A model generated the notes under the pieces. That model saw nothing but the letters and a program-made list of their open reading frames with translations, had not been told where the DNA came from and made no database searches. A stretch of 64,000 nt of DNA from Gemmata palustris (GTDB taxonomy: Bacteria; Planctomycetota; Planctomycetia; Gemmatales; Gemmataceae). Positions 19,544-30,813 of this stretch are shown piece by piece; within the stretch, counting starts at the first letter, position 1; the number at the start of each line of letters is the position of its first letter. Location of the stretch: contig NZ_JAGKQQ010000001.1 in assembly GCF_017939745.1 (NCBI RefSeq), positions 5,456,001-5,520,000 on the forward strand. The letters are read 5' to 3'. Both the position numbers and the translations under genes were made by a program.

Positions 19544-19976
19544 AAGTCACCCGATGTTGAGGGATCTGTGCTGCACAAAATGAGATCCGCAGCTCGTTTT
19601 GTGCTACCGCGGCAGTATAGCGAGGTGTCTGTGTAGTTCGGGTGAAATTAACGAACGTGCCCAACCGCACAACTGCGCCAACATTTCGCCCGGCCAGTCG
19701 TTGAGTTCGTTGACAGTAGTAGTGTGAGGGTGATACCGTGAATCTCACGGGTTCTCGCGCCCTCAAAATGAAGACGTTCTGCTCGGGAGGGATCAGATGG
19801 GGCACCAACCCTGAATCGCTCGGGGCCTGGAAACGAGGGTGTGTCACCGCGGCGCGGCTCTTCACGCTCACTTCTGCTTCGGGTTCCCGTGAGCGTTTCG
19901 TCTGATTTTGCCGCGCCCGTTGGCCGTCGAACCTGGAGTCCGCAGGCGATTCCGCCGCACCCGGAGAACCGCAATT
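19544..19976. other. Intergenic region upstream of the pilM-type operon
   Basis: This 433-base gap lies between the divergent phosphatase and pilM genes. TTGACA occurs at 19710-19715, with only a poor -10 candidate (GATACC, 19732-19737). No hairpin or ORF of substance is seen. Confidence 0.45.
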
Positions 19977-22376
19977 ATGGCCGTCACGAAAGGCTACTGG
20001 GGCATCGACATCGGTCAGTGTGCTCTTAAGGCCTTGCGCCTGGAGATGATCGACGGGAAGCCCACGGCGACCGCGTTCGATTACGTCGAGCACGAAGATC
20101 CTTTCGCAACCCGACGCGGACCAGGACACCCTGATCCGCGAGGCGCTCGAAAAGTTCCTCTCCCGCAACAGTGTCAAGACCGACGACGTGGCCATCGGCA
20201 TCGCCGGGCAGTCGGGCCTGGCACGGTTCGTCAAGCTGCCGCCGGTCGAAGAAAAGAAGATCGCCGAGATCGTAAAATTCGAGGCGAAGCAGCAGATCCG
20301 TTCCCACTCGACGAGGTCGAATGGGACTTCCAGAAGATTGGCGGCGGTGAGGCCATCGACGGGTTCGCCCTCGAGACCGAGATCGGCCTGTTCGCCATGA
20401 AGCGGGACGTCATCTCCCGCTACCTCGGCTACTTCACGGGGAGCAAGATCGAGGTCCACCTCATCCAAATGTCGCCGCTGGCGCTGGTCAACTTCGCCAC
20501 CTACGAGTTGCTCAAGCCGAAGGCCGAGGAGGGTGCGGACGCGGAAGAAGACCCGACCCCGCGCGGCAAGAAGCGCTGCACCGTCGTGATGGACGTGGGC
20601 ACCGACGCCTCGAACCTCATCATCACCGACGGCGCGAAGATCATCTGGCAGCGCCCGATCCCGCTAGGCGGGATGAACTTCACCCCGCGCTCACGAAGGA
20701 ACTGAAACTCACGCTCGCGAAGGCCGAACACCTGAAGCGGAACGCGGCCAAGAGCCCGGACATGGCCAGCATCCTCAAGGCCATCAAGCCGGTCCTCACC
20801 GACTTCGTGGGCGAGGTCCAGCGGTCCCTCGGGTACTTCACCAACACCCACCGCGACGCACACGTCGCACACATGGTGGGTCTGGGAAGCGCGTTCAAGC
20901 TCCCCGGTCTCCAGAAGTACCTCGCGGACAAGCTCTCGCTCGAGGTGAAGAAGCCCACGAAGTTCGAGAAACTGAGCGGCGACGCGGTATTGAACGACCC
21001 GCTCTTCCAGGAGAACCTGCTGACGTTCCCGATCGCCTACGGGTTGGCCCTCCAGGGGCTGGGACAGCGCGGCTCACGACCAACCTGCTCCCACAGGGCA
21101 TCCGTATGGACCGGATCATCCGGTCCAAGAAGCCCTATGCGGCAGCAGCGGCGGCAGCCCTGCTTGTCGGCCTGGGGGATGGCGATGGGCTTCTCCGGCC
21201 CCTATGCCGCGATCACTGACAAGGACATCGACAAGGGTATCGAGATGACCAAGTCCGCGGGCACCGCGTACTCGGGTCAGGAGAGCAAGTACACCACCAA
21301 GTTGGCCGATTCCAAAAGAAGCAGGACGAGACCAAGCTCATCATCGCCGGAGCGGAAGAGCGGCTGAACTGGCCCCGGTTGACGGAAGTGTTCACCGCCA
21401 GCCTCCCGCGCCGGGGACAGCGGCAATTTGAACGAGGCCCAGGCGAAAGTGAACTCCAGCGTGGAAGTGTTCGACCAGAACAAGCTCTGGAAGGGCGAAG
21501 GCCGGGCAGGACAGGAGGCTTACGACTGGTTCCTCCGTCGCATGAGCGAGGGCGTACTGGTCGAACAGGCGATCGCGGACGCCAACTCGGACAAGCCCAA
21601 ATCACTCGCGTTCGTGAACATCGAAACCGTTCACACGCGGTGGGTAAACAATACCAGTGCGTTCCTCACGGCCGCTGACGAACAGGTGCAGACCCGGTTC
21701 AGTGTCCCGATCGCGGACTGGATGAAGGACGACGAGCGCGAACGGGACGAGGCCAAGAACCGGTGGAAGCCCAAGGCACCGGAGGGGGGCGCGTGGGTCG
21801 TCGAGATCCGCGGGTACACCGACCACAAGGGCGGACGCCGGTTCATCGAGCAGTCGCTCCTCCGCAACCTCCAGCGGACCGATACATTCGCCAAAGACGA
21901 CGCCAAAGTGGGGCGGTACATCGTCGGTGTCCCGGACCCCGTGAAGGGGAAGGTGAGCCACCCGTTCGTTTACACACGTGGGCGGTTTTCGACCCGCAAT
22001 CGAGCCAACCCCAGAACATCGCCAAATCGTACCTCGATGGCCTGCTCGGTGGCACCGGCGTCGGCGCGCAGCCCGGTTCCGGTAGCGACGGCGGGTCGGC
22101 AGGCCCCGTGCCGAGCGGCCTTTGCCCGGTTCCGGAACGCCTCCCGGCCTCCCAGGGAGCGGGGACCGCCCTCGGGAGTGGGTGGTACCGCCCCGACGCA
22201 GCGGCCCTCGCGCCCGCGTGGAGCGGCCTGGGGAGCACCGGCGGCGCCGCCGGCGCGACTCAGAGCAGGGGAAACCCGATGACGTCACCCGGACGCGGTA
22301 CGAGTTCGTCGTCATGTTCCTGTGGCGCGAACCGACCCCGTCCACGCCGCCCGCGGCGGTACCGACCACGCCCTGA
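19977..22376 (+). CDS. pilM: PilM-like type IV pilus protein with C-terminal extension (frameshifted)
   Basis: The N-terminal half is an actin-fold Pil[77 protein letters not shown]. After [20 protein letters not shown] comes [18 protein letters not shown], then an Ala/Leu membrane segment, which is PilN-like. A periplasmic-type coiled and beta region follows, and it ends [16 protein letters not shown]. PilM ties the inner-membrane PilNO platform to the cytoplasm. Its ATG has GGAGA 9 bases upstream. It is the first gene of three co-directional genes. Several one-base losses break the frame. The PilM-PilN fusion is inferred from reconstruction. Confidence 0.75.
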
Positions 22377-22492
22377 TCGGGCGCTTCTTTCATCCCGACC
22401 CGGCAACAAGGGTCAGCCGACGTACACTGTGATGCCGCGGTCCCGACCGCGGCCCTTCCGCTCAATACGTACACGCGAACCGGGTTCCAACC

Positions 22493-24536
22493 ATGAAGAG
22501 CGAAAGTCCCGCGAAAAACACCACTTCTGGATATTGCTCGGCCTCGTTCCGTTGCTCACATTGATCGGCGTGCTCATGGTGAGCGCAAAGTCGGTGGCAA
22601 AATTGACGAGCGCCAGGCCGACATTGACAAGGCAAAAAAGACATCTCGGCCAAGACGAACCCGAAACCAGACCAACTAATTGCCCAGTTAGACAAGGTCG
22701 GGACTTTGGTTGGTAAGAAGCAGGAGGATTTACACAAAGAGAACTGGGAACGCCAGAAGAACCTCTTCACATGGCCCCGTAACCCGGAGTGTTCAAGGCC
22801 CTCGAAGATAAGGGGCTGAAGTTCGGCGACCCGATCCCGGACCTTACAGCGGTCTTCGGGCCTTCCAACAGCCCGAAACTTACCAGTACGAGTTCTCAAC
22901 GATTAAGAAGGGCACCAGCGGCCCCGGCACCGGGATGGCCGACCTACTGGCCCCGACCCAATTCGCCGGGGATGGCAGCGCGTGCTCCGCTACGTCAACG
23001 ATTTCGGTCAGATGGCCGCGAGCAAGGACCAAATCTGGCTGATCCTCGAAGACATGTGGATCCAGCGGTCGCTGCTGGAGGGCTCCGCTCGGTCAACACG
23101 GACCTCGCAACTTTGAGCGGGTTAAATACGAACAGAACGGCAAAGTGATCGACGACCCCGCGAAGGGGGCCGCGGTGCAGAACAAAACGAAGCGTTTGTT
23201 CCGAAGCCGCAATTGGGAACTGGCGCTGGAGATTGTACCCGAGGGCACTAGTTACAAACTCACCGGCACGCTCACGAACATTTCCGATCGCCTGCAGATC
23301 ATGGGCATCGGTAACATGATGACGCTCAACGTGTGGCTCTCGTCGGCCCCGCGCCCAGCCGATGCTGTTTAAAATCGGCGGCGTATACCTACCCGGGAGG
23401 GGGCGCGACGAAAACCCTCAAAGACAAGGACGGCAATACAAGTAGTTCCCGCGAACGTGCTGCCCATCGAGCCGCTCGCGGATCACGCATTGCCGCCGGG
23501 CACCGACCTGGAGAAACTGGAACTGCGCGCCGAGCAGGTGTTCGACGTCCGCACCGTACCGATCAAGCGGATCGACGCCCTCGTTCTCGGCCAACTCGAC
23601 AGCCGCAACGCTGTAACGCCGACCCTGCTCCCACCACGAACGCCCCCGTTTACTAAGGAGTACGTGGGTGATCCTTCAGCCGAAACTCCGGCCGACGGAT
23701 CGGGATTGGGATCGGGATCGAAGGGCTCTCTGGGCGGAGATAGACCAGGACCGGGTAGTGGCCCTCCGGGGGGCGCCATCGGCATCGAAGGACCAGGGGA
23801 TTCCGGGCACCCCGGATTTCCGGGGGGAGGGGCGCGGCCGGGCAGAAGGCAGGCGGGGCACACTCGTCACGGTGATCGACGGGAACAAGAAGCGGTACAT
23901 CGCGGCGACCGAGCAGGTTCGCCGGATGCCAGTCGGACTCGTGGTCGTCGTCGACCAATCGTATATGCAGGACGTGCTACTCGCGCTCTCGAACTCGCCC
24001 CTGCGGTTCCAAATCACCCAGGTCACGTGGACCCGGTTCCGCAAGCCGCTCGACGGCATCGGGGCGGCAGTTCGGCCGGTGGCTCCGGCAACGACATCGA
24101 GCCCGGCATGGCAGGCAAGCTTAACTTCGGCGGCGGAGATCCCGACGAGCGCGGCCCGCGCCCGCCAGTTAACATGGGTTCCAGCGGCGGCCCACCGCGA
24201 CTGCCCGGCACGGGCGGAACGGGGTTGCCGCCGGGCTTCCCTGGTTCCGGTAGCTTCCCGGGTAGCAGTAGCGGTGGCTACCCAGGTAGCGGCTACCCGG
24301 GCGGAGGGTCGTCGGTCGTATCCGAGTCGCAGATCACCTCGGGCCTGGTCGAACTGAGCGTGTACGGCATTGTTTCGCTCTACGAGAAGTACGAAGCGCC
24401 GAAGCCGACCGACGCGGCCGGGGCACCATCAACACCCCCATCGGCACCGAACGTTCCGACCACGCCGGTGCCGATGGACCCGGCACCACCGACGAACCCG
24501 GCGCCCCGAAGATGCGCCCGGCGCCTTCGGGCCTGA
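22493..24536 (+). CDS. Membrane-anchored hypothetical protein, second gene of pilM operon (frameshifted)
   Basis: The start MKSESPAKKHHFWILLGLVP is followed by one transmembrane helix (LLGLVPLLTLIGVLMVSA). A helical region follows, then a beta-rich domain (NWELALEIVPEGTSYKLTG, LQIMGIGNMMTLNVWLS, MPVGLVVVVDQSYMQDVLLA, LRFQITQVTWTRFR). A Gly/Ser/Pro-rich linker and a short C-terminal segment (ELSVYGIVSLYEKYEAP) end it. By position and topology it could be a PilO-like platform protein, but sequence recognition fails. The exact end is uncertain: 24536 is the first stop in the followed frame, and other frames run to about 24591. Many one-base shifts are present. Confidence 0.55.
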
Positions 24537-24730
24537 GCCGGGTTCCGACCGAGATGATCCGATGTTGTTCCTTACAGCGCGGCTCCAATGATAGAGGAGC
24601 CGCGCCGCGGTAGCGGCGGTAACTGTAACGGCCGCGCTGGGCCGGAGACCGAACACCAACATCGCGGGCCGCGCGCCGTTTTACAAGTAGCGTGGCGACC
24701 CCGACAGGCACTCGAATCGAGGGACGTGCT

Positions 24731-27116
24731 GTGGCAAAAAAGCCAAGATCAAATTCGACGCGAAAGATTTCCTGCTCCGTAAGGGGAAATCCTGGTGATG
24801 GGCGCGGCCGGGTTCTGTTTGGTCGTGTTGCTCTTCTGGGGTGTGACCAAGTGGGCCAGCGCCGAAGACCCGAGCAAGATCGCGAGCGAGCTGGCGACCA
24901 AATCAAACCAGGTCAAAACGAACATCGCTACCGGTAAGGCAAGTGAAGCCGACCTGGAGGCGATCAAGCCGGCCGAATTCGTCATCAAGCCCCAGATCAA
25001 TACGCCGGCCCGGACCAGTGACTTCCCCAGTTCGGGACCGGTCTTCGACCCGGTCGCGCAACCGAACACGAAGCGCGAGAACCCCATCGTGCTCAACGTC
25101 CGGGACTACCAGATCGACCTCCTGCGCGCGCGATGCCCGCCTACGACATCATTCTCGATAACGAGGGCGATCCGCAAATCGCGGTCCTCACGACAACGGT
25201 CAAGAGTGACCTCGATAAAGACAAGTTGAAGTTAGCCGTCGCGTCGCTCAAGAGACAGGGCAAGGTGGGCCAGGACAACTTGAACAAGAACAAGGGGCGC
25301 AGCTGAAGCCCCCGCAACCGGGTGCCGGACCGCCGGGCGGCCCCAGGTGGTCCGGGCGCCCTGATGCTACCGCCGGGCATGGGCGGAAAGGGCGGCGGCA
25401 ACATGAGCGGCCCGCGGAATGGCCGGGTACGGGTCCGGGTACAACCTCAACGCCCGGCGCGCCTGGACGAGGGCAAGGTCATCAAGTACGTGTCGCTGAA
25501 GGACATCGACGACGCCGTCGCCAAGGGCAACCAGCCCGCCCTCACCGTCGTCCCGATCCGCATGGTCACCGTCCACGCTGTCGTACCTTACAAGGCACAG
25601 CTCGAGGAGATCAAGCGGGCGCGCGCCTCACGACCGACGCGGAGGCCAGAACGTGGGGCCCGAACTACCACGGGTTCGAGATCCAGCGCCGCGAATCGCG
25701 GATGCTCGCGAGCGGCAAGGAAGACGTGATCCAGGAGTGGGTCGAGCTGCCGAAGGACGTGACGAGCACCGAAGGCAACTACGATTTCGAGCAAAAGTAC
25801 ATCGAAGTGATCGACACCCGCAAGCTCGATGACCACATCGACGAGGGGTACTTCCCGTACTTCCTCAAGCCGGAGATGATGCTCTCGATGCCGCTGCCGC
25901 TGCTGGCCAAGGATCTTAACGTCGAGTACCCGAAGATCACGCTCAAGCCGATTCTCGACAACATCAAGAAGCTCGAAGAGAGGAACAACCAGCCGGTCAG
26001 TGCGTCGGATCTGGCCCAAAACTCGCCGGCCGAAAGGATGCGAAGGGTATCTACACGCCGAAAGTGAACACAGGGGCCGGCTTCGGCTACGAACGCGAGT
26101 TTCGGCGGCGGGCCGAAACTCCAGATCCCTGGCGGCGGTAAGCCGGGATCGATCGGCCCCGGCGCGATCCCCGGTGTCGGACCAATTGGTCCGAAACCGG
26201 GCGCCCCGGTGCCGGGCAACCGCGGCTGCCCGACGGTTATGAGCCCCACGGGCAAGCGCAACGTCGGACGAGGTCGACAACTACCTGCTCCGGTTCGTGG
26301 ACTGCGACGTGAAGCCCGGTCACACTTACGAGTACCGTATCCGGCTGCATGCTGAACCCGAACTACGGCCAGGACAAGCTCGTGAGCAACCCGGAGTTCG
26401 CTAAAGAAAATACAAAATTCTTTACAGCAAGTGGATGTACCTGCCGACGTCGATCTCCGTGCCGGCCGAATCGTACCTCTACGCCTACGACACGAAGGCG
26501 TACCGCGAGCAAACCACCGCGGCCCACGAGGGTCAAAAGGAACTGCTGAACCGGCTCCAGATCAAGGACAACCAAGCGGTGGTGCAGATGGCCAGTTGGA
26601 TGGAACAGGTGCGCACTGATTCCGGCACCAAACACGAACCGGTCGGGTCGTGGGTGGTTACCGAGATCCCCGTCGGGCGCGGCGAATACGTCGGCCGCAA
26701 GCAGTACGTCAAGCTCCCGCTGTGGTCCTCGGAGACCAACCTGTACCAGTTCCGAGAAGTGGCCGACAAGGTCGTGCCCCGAAGGGCGGGAAGGAGCAAC
26801 CGCAACCGAAGGGGTGGCTCGTGGATTTCTCCACCAAGTCGATCCTGGTGGACTTTGAGGGCGGCAAGATCAAGGGGCGGTCCGCGGTGAGCTTCGACGA
26901 AAAAAGGGGAACGTGGTGCCGAGGACGCGGACCTTCGAGGAAGAGGTCGCGACCGAAATGCTCATCGTCCGCCCGGACGGTAAGCTCGTGGTCCGTAGCA
27001 GTCAGGTGGACGAAGGGGACGAGCGACGCAAGGACGTGGCCTCGAAGTGGTCCGAGTGGCTGAAGATCGTCGAGTCCCACAAGGGGCCGGGCGGCACCGG
27101 GGCACCGGGGAGCTGA
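24731..27116 (+). CDS. Membrane-anchored hypothetical protein, third gene of pilM operon (frameshifted)
   Basis: A GTG start behind GAGGG gives VAKKAKIKFDAKDFLLRKGE after one restored base. One membrane helix follows (MGAAGFCLVVLLFWGVTKWA). The soluble part includes VVPIRMVTVHAVVPYKAQLE, DEGYFPYFLKPEMMLSMPLP, a Gly/Pro linker, DCDVKPGHTYEYRIRLHMLN and a final Glu/Asp-rich helix ending GTGAPGS. No family is recognised. It is co-directional with the pilM-like gene and followed by the operon terminator, so a periplasmic part of a pilus or secretion platform is plausible. Confidence 0.55.
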
Positions 27117-27151
27117 ACCGTTCGACAAGAAGTAAGCGTTTCTTTAAAACG

Positions 27152-27185
27152 CACGCCGCCGGGTGATTCCCGGCGGTGTTCTTTG
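27152..27185 (+). terminator. Terminator of the pilM-type operon
   Basis: CGCCGCCGGG (from about 27154) pairs with CCCGGCGGTG (from 27169), one G-T wobble, around a 5-base loop. TTCTTTG follows. It lies about 36 bases after the last stop. Confidence 0.75.
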
Positions 27186-27305
27186 CCACGCTGTCGTGCG
27201 TTCGTGCCCAAAATGACGTCCTCATAGAGGAACACGTTGCCACCCCGGATTGGCCTCCGCGATTCACCCGGTCGGGCTACTATCCCGCCCCTGGGAGGAG
27301 AATCG

Positions 27306-29066
27306 ATGTCCGGGCGATACCGAGATTACGCCGTCCTCGTGGCCGTGGCCGCGGCGCTGACACTGCCGAACCTCGGCGCCACGAGCCTGTGGGACGTGGA
27401 CGAGGGAGTGAACGCCGAAGCCGCCCGCGAGATGCGCGAGAACGACACGTGGGTGATCCCGACGTTCAACTACCAGTGCGCACTGCCAAGCCGGTGATGC
27501 TGTACTGGCTCCAGCGCGCCAGCTTCTCCGTCCTCGGGGTAAGTGAGTGGTCCGCGCGGCTCCCGTCGGTGCTAGCAATGTGGCTCACCGCGCTGCTCGT
27601 GTACGAACTGGCGCGCCGCATGTTCGACCGGTCCACGGGTTTGCTCGCGGGGATCGTGTTGGTTTCCGCACTGGAAGTCTGCGTTCTCGCACACGCCGCC
27701 ACGCCCGACGCGACGCTGCTCCTGTTCACCGTCCTCACCTACTACCTGTTCTGGACGCGGCACGAAGGGAACTCGCGCAGGTGGTGGACCGCAACGGCCG
27801 CCGCGTGCGGGTTGGCGGTGCTCACGAAGGGGCCGGTCGGGGTCGCGCTGCCGGGACTGGTGATCCTGCTCTATTTCGCCTGGAACCGCGAACTCGGCCG
27901 GCTACTCGACCGCAAGTTCTTTTGGGCCGCGCTGGGTGTTTCTGTTGGTCGCCGGACCGTGGTACGGGCTCGTCACGGCCGAACGCGCGCGGCGCGTGGG
28001 CAAGCGTTCTTCGGGCGTGAGAACCTTCAGCCGCTCTCGACGCCGATGGAGAACCACCGCGGGCCGTTCTTCTACCACGCGGCCGCGCTCCTGGTGCTCT
28101 TCACCCCGTGGAGCGTGTTCCTACTCGGCGCGCTCTGGTACAGCGTCCGCGCAGCCAGAGCTACCCTCCGTCCGCCCTGCCTGGGAAGGGGAGTTTGCTC
28201 CTTCGCGGTCTGCGGGCGCTGCTTCAGCCTCAGGGTTCGCGCCTGCCCCCCTTCCCTTCAGGCAGGGCGGACGGGGGGTAGGTTCTTCCTCCACCCGCGC
28301 GTTCCGGTTTCTGATCTGTTGGTTCGCCGCGTACCTCGTGTTCTTCTCGGCGGCGGCGACCAAGTTGCCGAACTACGTGCTTCCGGTGTACCCGGCGCTG
28401 GCGATCCTCACGGCCCGGTTCTTGGTGCGCTGGCAGAGCGGCGAACTCGTGCTCCCCAAGTGGCTGATGCCGCTGGCGGTCGGGGCGCTGGTGCTCACGG
28501 CGCTTGTGGTTGGCGGCGGATTGCTCGTTGCAGGTGATGCGGTGAAAGCCCTCCCGAACGGGGCGCGCGTTTCCCGGTTTGGGGCCGTGGGCGGTGGTCG
28601 GCCTCGTGCCGCTGGTTGCGGCGGGTGCGATGGCATGGGCACTCTGAGCGAACGATCGGCAGCGGTTCGTGCGTGCGATGGTGCTCGGCGCGATCGCGTT
28701 CACGGGGTTGACCGCCGCGTTCCCGGCACTTAAGGTCGATGTGTATAAGGGCGCCACGAGAGCTGGTGCGCGCGGGGTCGATGACCCGGCGCGCGAGATG
28801 CGACTCGCGCACCTCGACTGGTTCCAACCGAGTGTTGTGTTCTACGCGCACCGCGAAGTGACGGATCTGAAGTCGGTCGAACAGGCGGCGGAGTTCCTCG
28901 CGGTACCCACGCCCGGTTTTCTGTTCGTGCCTGCAAAGACGTGGGAGCAGTTCGTGGAACCGAAGGTCGCGGTCCCCACGCGAATTGTCGCCCGACACTA
29001 CGACTTTACCGGAACAGCGAGATCATCGTTGTTACCAATGAAGTGACCGCGACCGCCGAGCGGTGA
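27306..29066 (+). CDS. Dolichyl-P-mannose/ArnT-type glycosyltransferase (frameshifted)
   Basis: This is a GT-C membrane enzyme that transfers a sugar from a polyprenyl-phosphate donor. After the start MSGRYRDYAVLVAVAAALTL comes the catalytic loop WDVDEGVNAEAAREM, whose Asp-Glu is the PMT/ArnT signature. Further on are KPVMLYWLQRASFSVLGVS, LTKGPVGVALPGLVILLYF and about ten hydrophobic helices, for example YLVFFSAAATKLPNYVLPVY. The ATG follows GGGAGGAG, a strong site. A palindromic element (28161-28280) sits within the gene. Restoring one base near the end gives NSEIIVVTNEVTATAER and a stop at 29066. Several one-base losses are present. Confidence 0.8.
28161..28280. repeat. Palindromic element inside the glycosyltransferase gene
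   Basis: The left arm (28161-28191) and right arm (28246-28280) share CCGTCCGCCCTGCCTG and a GGGAAGGGG core in inverted orientation. The left arm lacks three bases present in the right. The core CTGAAGGGAAGGGG is the same as in the elements at 59272 and 60224. The reading frame changes within or next to this element. Confidence 0.75.
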
Positions 29067-29077
29067 GAAACGCATGG

Positions 29078-29170
29078 GTCACAAAGTCGTAAGGTCGCAA
29101 GTCGCAATGTCGAAGACCCCTATGATTGAGGTCTTCGACATTGCGACTTGCGACCTTACGACTTTGTGAC
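29078..29170. terminator. Perfect inverted repeat between convergent genes, 41-bp arms
   Basis: Arms 29078-29118 and 29130-29170 are exact reverse complements around an 11-base loop. They lie between the convergent glycosyltransferase and glgC genes and probably end both transcripts. The arm sequence recurs, degraded, at 34411-34450, so it is also a dispersed repeat. Confidence 0.8.
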
Positions 29171-29175
29171 TCCGC

Positions 29176-30466
29176 CTATACCACTGCGCCTTCGGGGATG
29201 ACCGCCGCGCGCGGCACGCAGATGATCCGTCGCGAATGTGGTACGACCCGTTCGGCCCGTCCGCTTCCATTTTGTTGTCCCGGTTGCAGAGCCGCGCGCG
29301 CCGCGCCCGACGCGGCAGTCCTTGTCGAGGATCGCGCGCTCGATCACGCCCCGTCGCCGATGTTCAGGTCCGGGCGCCCGACCTTGCGATTGGCGGGCGC
29401 GCGCGTCCGTCTCGAACTTGTCCGACCCGATGATGATCGTATCCCGGATGGTGCAGCTCACCCCGATGCGGCCCGAACCCCAATCAGGCTCCGCTCGATG
29501 CGCGTGTCCGAGCCGATCACGCACCCGTCGGCCACCACGCTCTCCTCCAGCGCGGCCCCGTTGATCCGGCTGGCCGGCAGGTTCCGCATCCGGGTGTAGA
29601 TCACACCATCGGGGGCGAAGAAGTCGAACGGCGGGTTCGGCCCGGCGAGCACCAGGCTCGCTTCGTGGTAGCTCTTAATGGTGCCCAGGTCTTCCCAGTA
29701 CCCGTCGAACAGGTGGGCGCTGATGATGCTTGCTTTTATAGTTCCGCGGGAACACTTCTTTGCCGAAGTCGGTCGCGAGCGGTTTGGCGGTCAGCAGGTC
29801 TAGGAGCACGTTCGTTTTGAACAGGTAGATACCCATGTTCGCGAGGTAGTGGCGACCGTTGCACGCGATCCCGCGGCGCTCGATCCAATCGGCGGAGGTG
29901 TAATACGGCTCCCGCTCCTCCGGTGTTTTGGGCTTCTCCACGAACCCCGTTACGCGGCTCTGCGCGTCCATGCTCAGGAGGCCGAACCCGGCCGTGTCCT
30001 TCTCCGGTACAGGAATCGCTGCGATGGTGATGTCGGCGCGGGTCGCGCGGTGCGTCTCGAACAGGTGGCGGAAGTCCATGCGGTAGAGTTGGTCGCCGGA
30101 GAGGATGAGCACCTCGTCGGGGCCTCGCGCTCGATGTACGAGATGTTCTGTCGCACCGCGTCGGCCGTGCCCTGATACCAGTCGGCGGCTCTCGTTCGTC
30201 TGCTGGGCGGCCAGCACCTCGACGAACCCCTTGCTGAACATGTCGAACTTGTACGTGTTGGCGATGTGCCGGTGCAAGCTGACGCTGAGGAACTGCGTGA
30301 GGACGTAAATACTGTGCAGTTCGCTGTTAATGCAGTTGGAAATTGGGATGTCAATGAGCCGGTACTTGCCCGCGACCGGGACCGCGGGTTTGGAACGGGC
30401 TTTTGTGAGCGGGAACAGCCGGGTGCCGCGGCCCCCGCCCAGAATGAGCGCCAGGACGGAACGCAT
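29176..30466 (-). CDS. glgC: Glucose-1-phosphate adenylyltransferase (frameshifted)
   Basis: GlgC makes ADP-glucose from glucose-1-phosphate and ATP for glycogen synthesis. MRSVLALILGGGRGTRLFPL and KPAVPVAGKYRLIDIPISNC form the nucleotide-binding N-terminus. LILSGDQLYRMDF, TGFVEKPKTPEE and a C-terminal left-handed beta-helix (ALEESVVADGCVIGSDTRIE) follow. The last residues after one shift are AVIPEGAVV. The start is ATG 30466; an upstream in-frame ATG at 30529 adds a non-conserved 21-residue extension. About four one-base losses are present in an otherwise normal 430-residue enzyme. Confidence 0.9.
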
Positions 30467-30813
30467 GGAAGAGCCTCGAAACGGGCCTAAAACGAGACGG
30501 GCCGGGGCGAACTGGAGAGCCGGCCGCATGTCAGGATGCTAACAGGGTGCCAGCATGGGAAAGCGCACAGGCAGAAGAAACACGGATGAAGTGAAAGCAG
30601 CACCAACACAACCCGAACAACTTAGAGAACAGAGAACGGGGATAAGAGTTCAGGGCACGGTAAGAGAAGCGTTCTTGTTTCTGCTCGGACGGGGCATTCG
30701 GTGGGAGCCGGAGGTGAAATGGGCAACGCGAGCGCCCCCCGGCGCGGCTCCAGAAACAGGACGAGTCCGGCAGAGGCGGGCGCCCACCGGACTCACTGCC
30801 CTTTGTTTTCGGC
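30467..30813. other. Intergenic region between glgC and the pseudokinase gene
   Basis: This 347-base gap has lower GC in its first half, with no supportable ORF there. The second half holds the hairpin at 30763-30794. Confidence 0.5.
30763..30794 (-). terminator. Terminator of the pseudokinase gene
   Basis: GAGTCCGG (30763-30770) pairs perfectly with CCGGACTC (30787-30794), and the interior can also pair partly. On the minus strand it follows the stop at 30814 by about 20 bases and is followed by GTCCTGTTT. Confidence 0.6.

Noticed and set aside
19710-19737. TTGACA with a GATACC as a promoter for the pilM-type operon
   Set aside because: The -10 matches only three of six bases and it lies 240 bases before the start; chance is likely in a 430-base gap.
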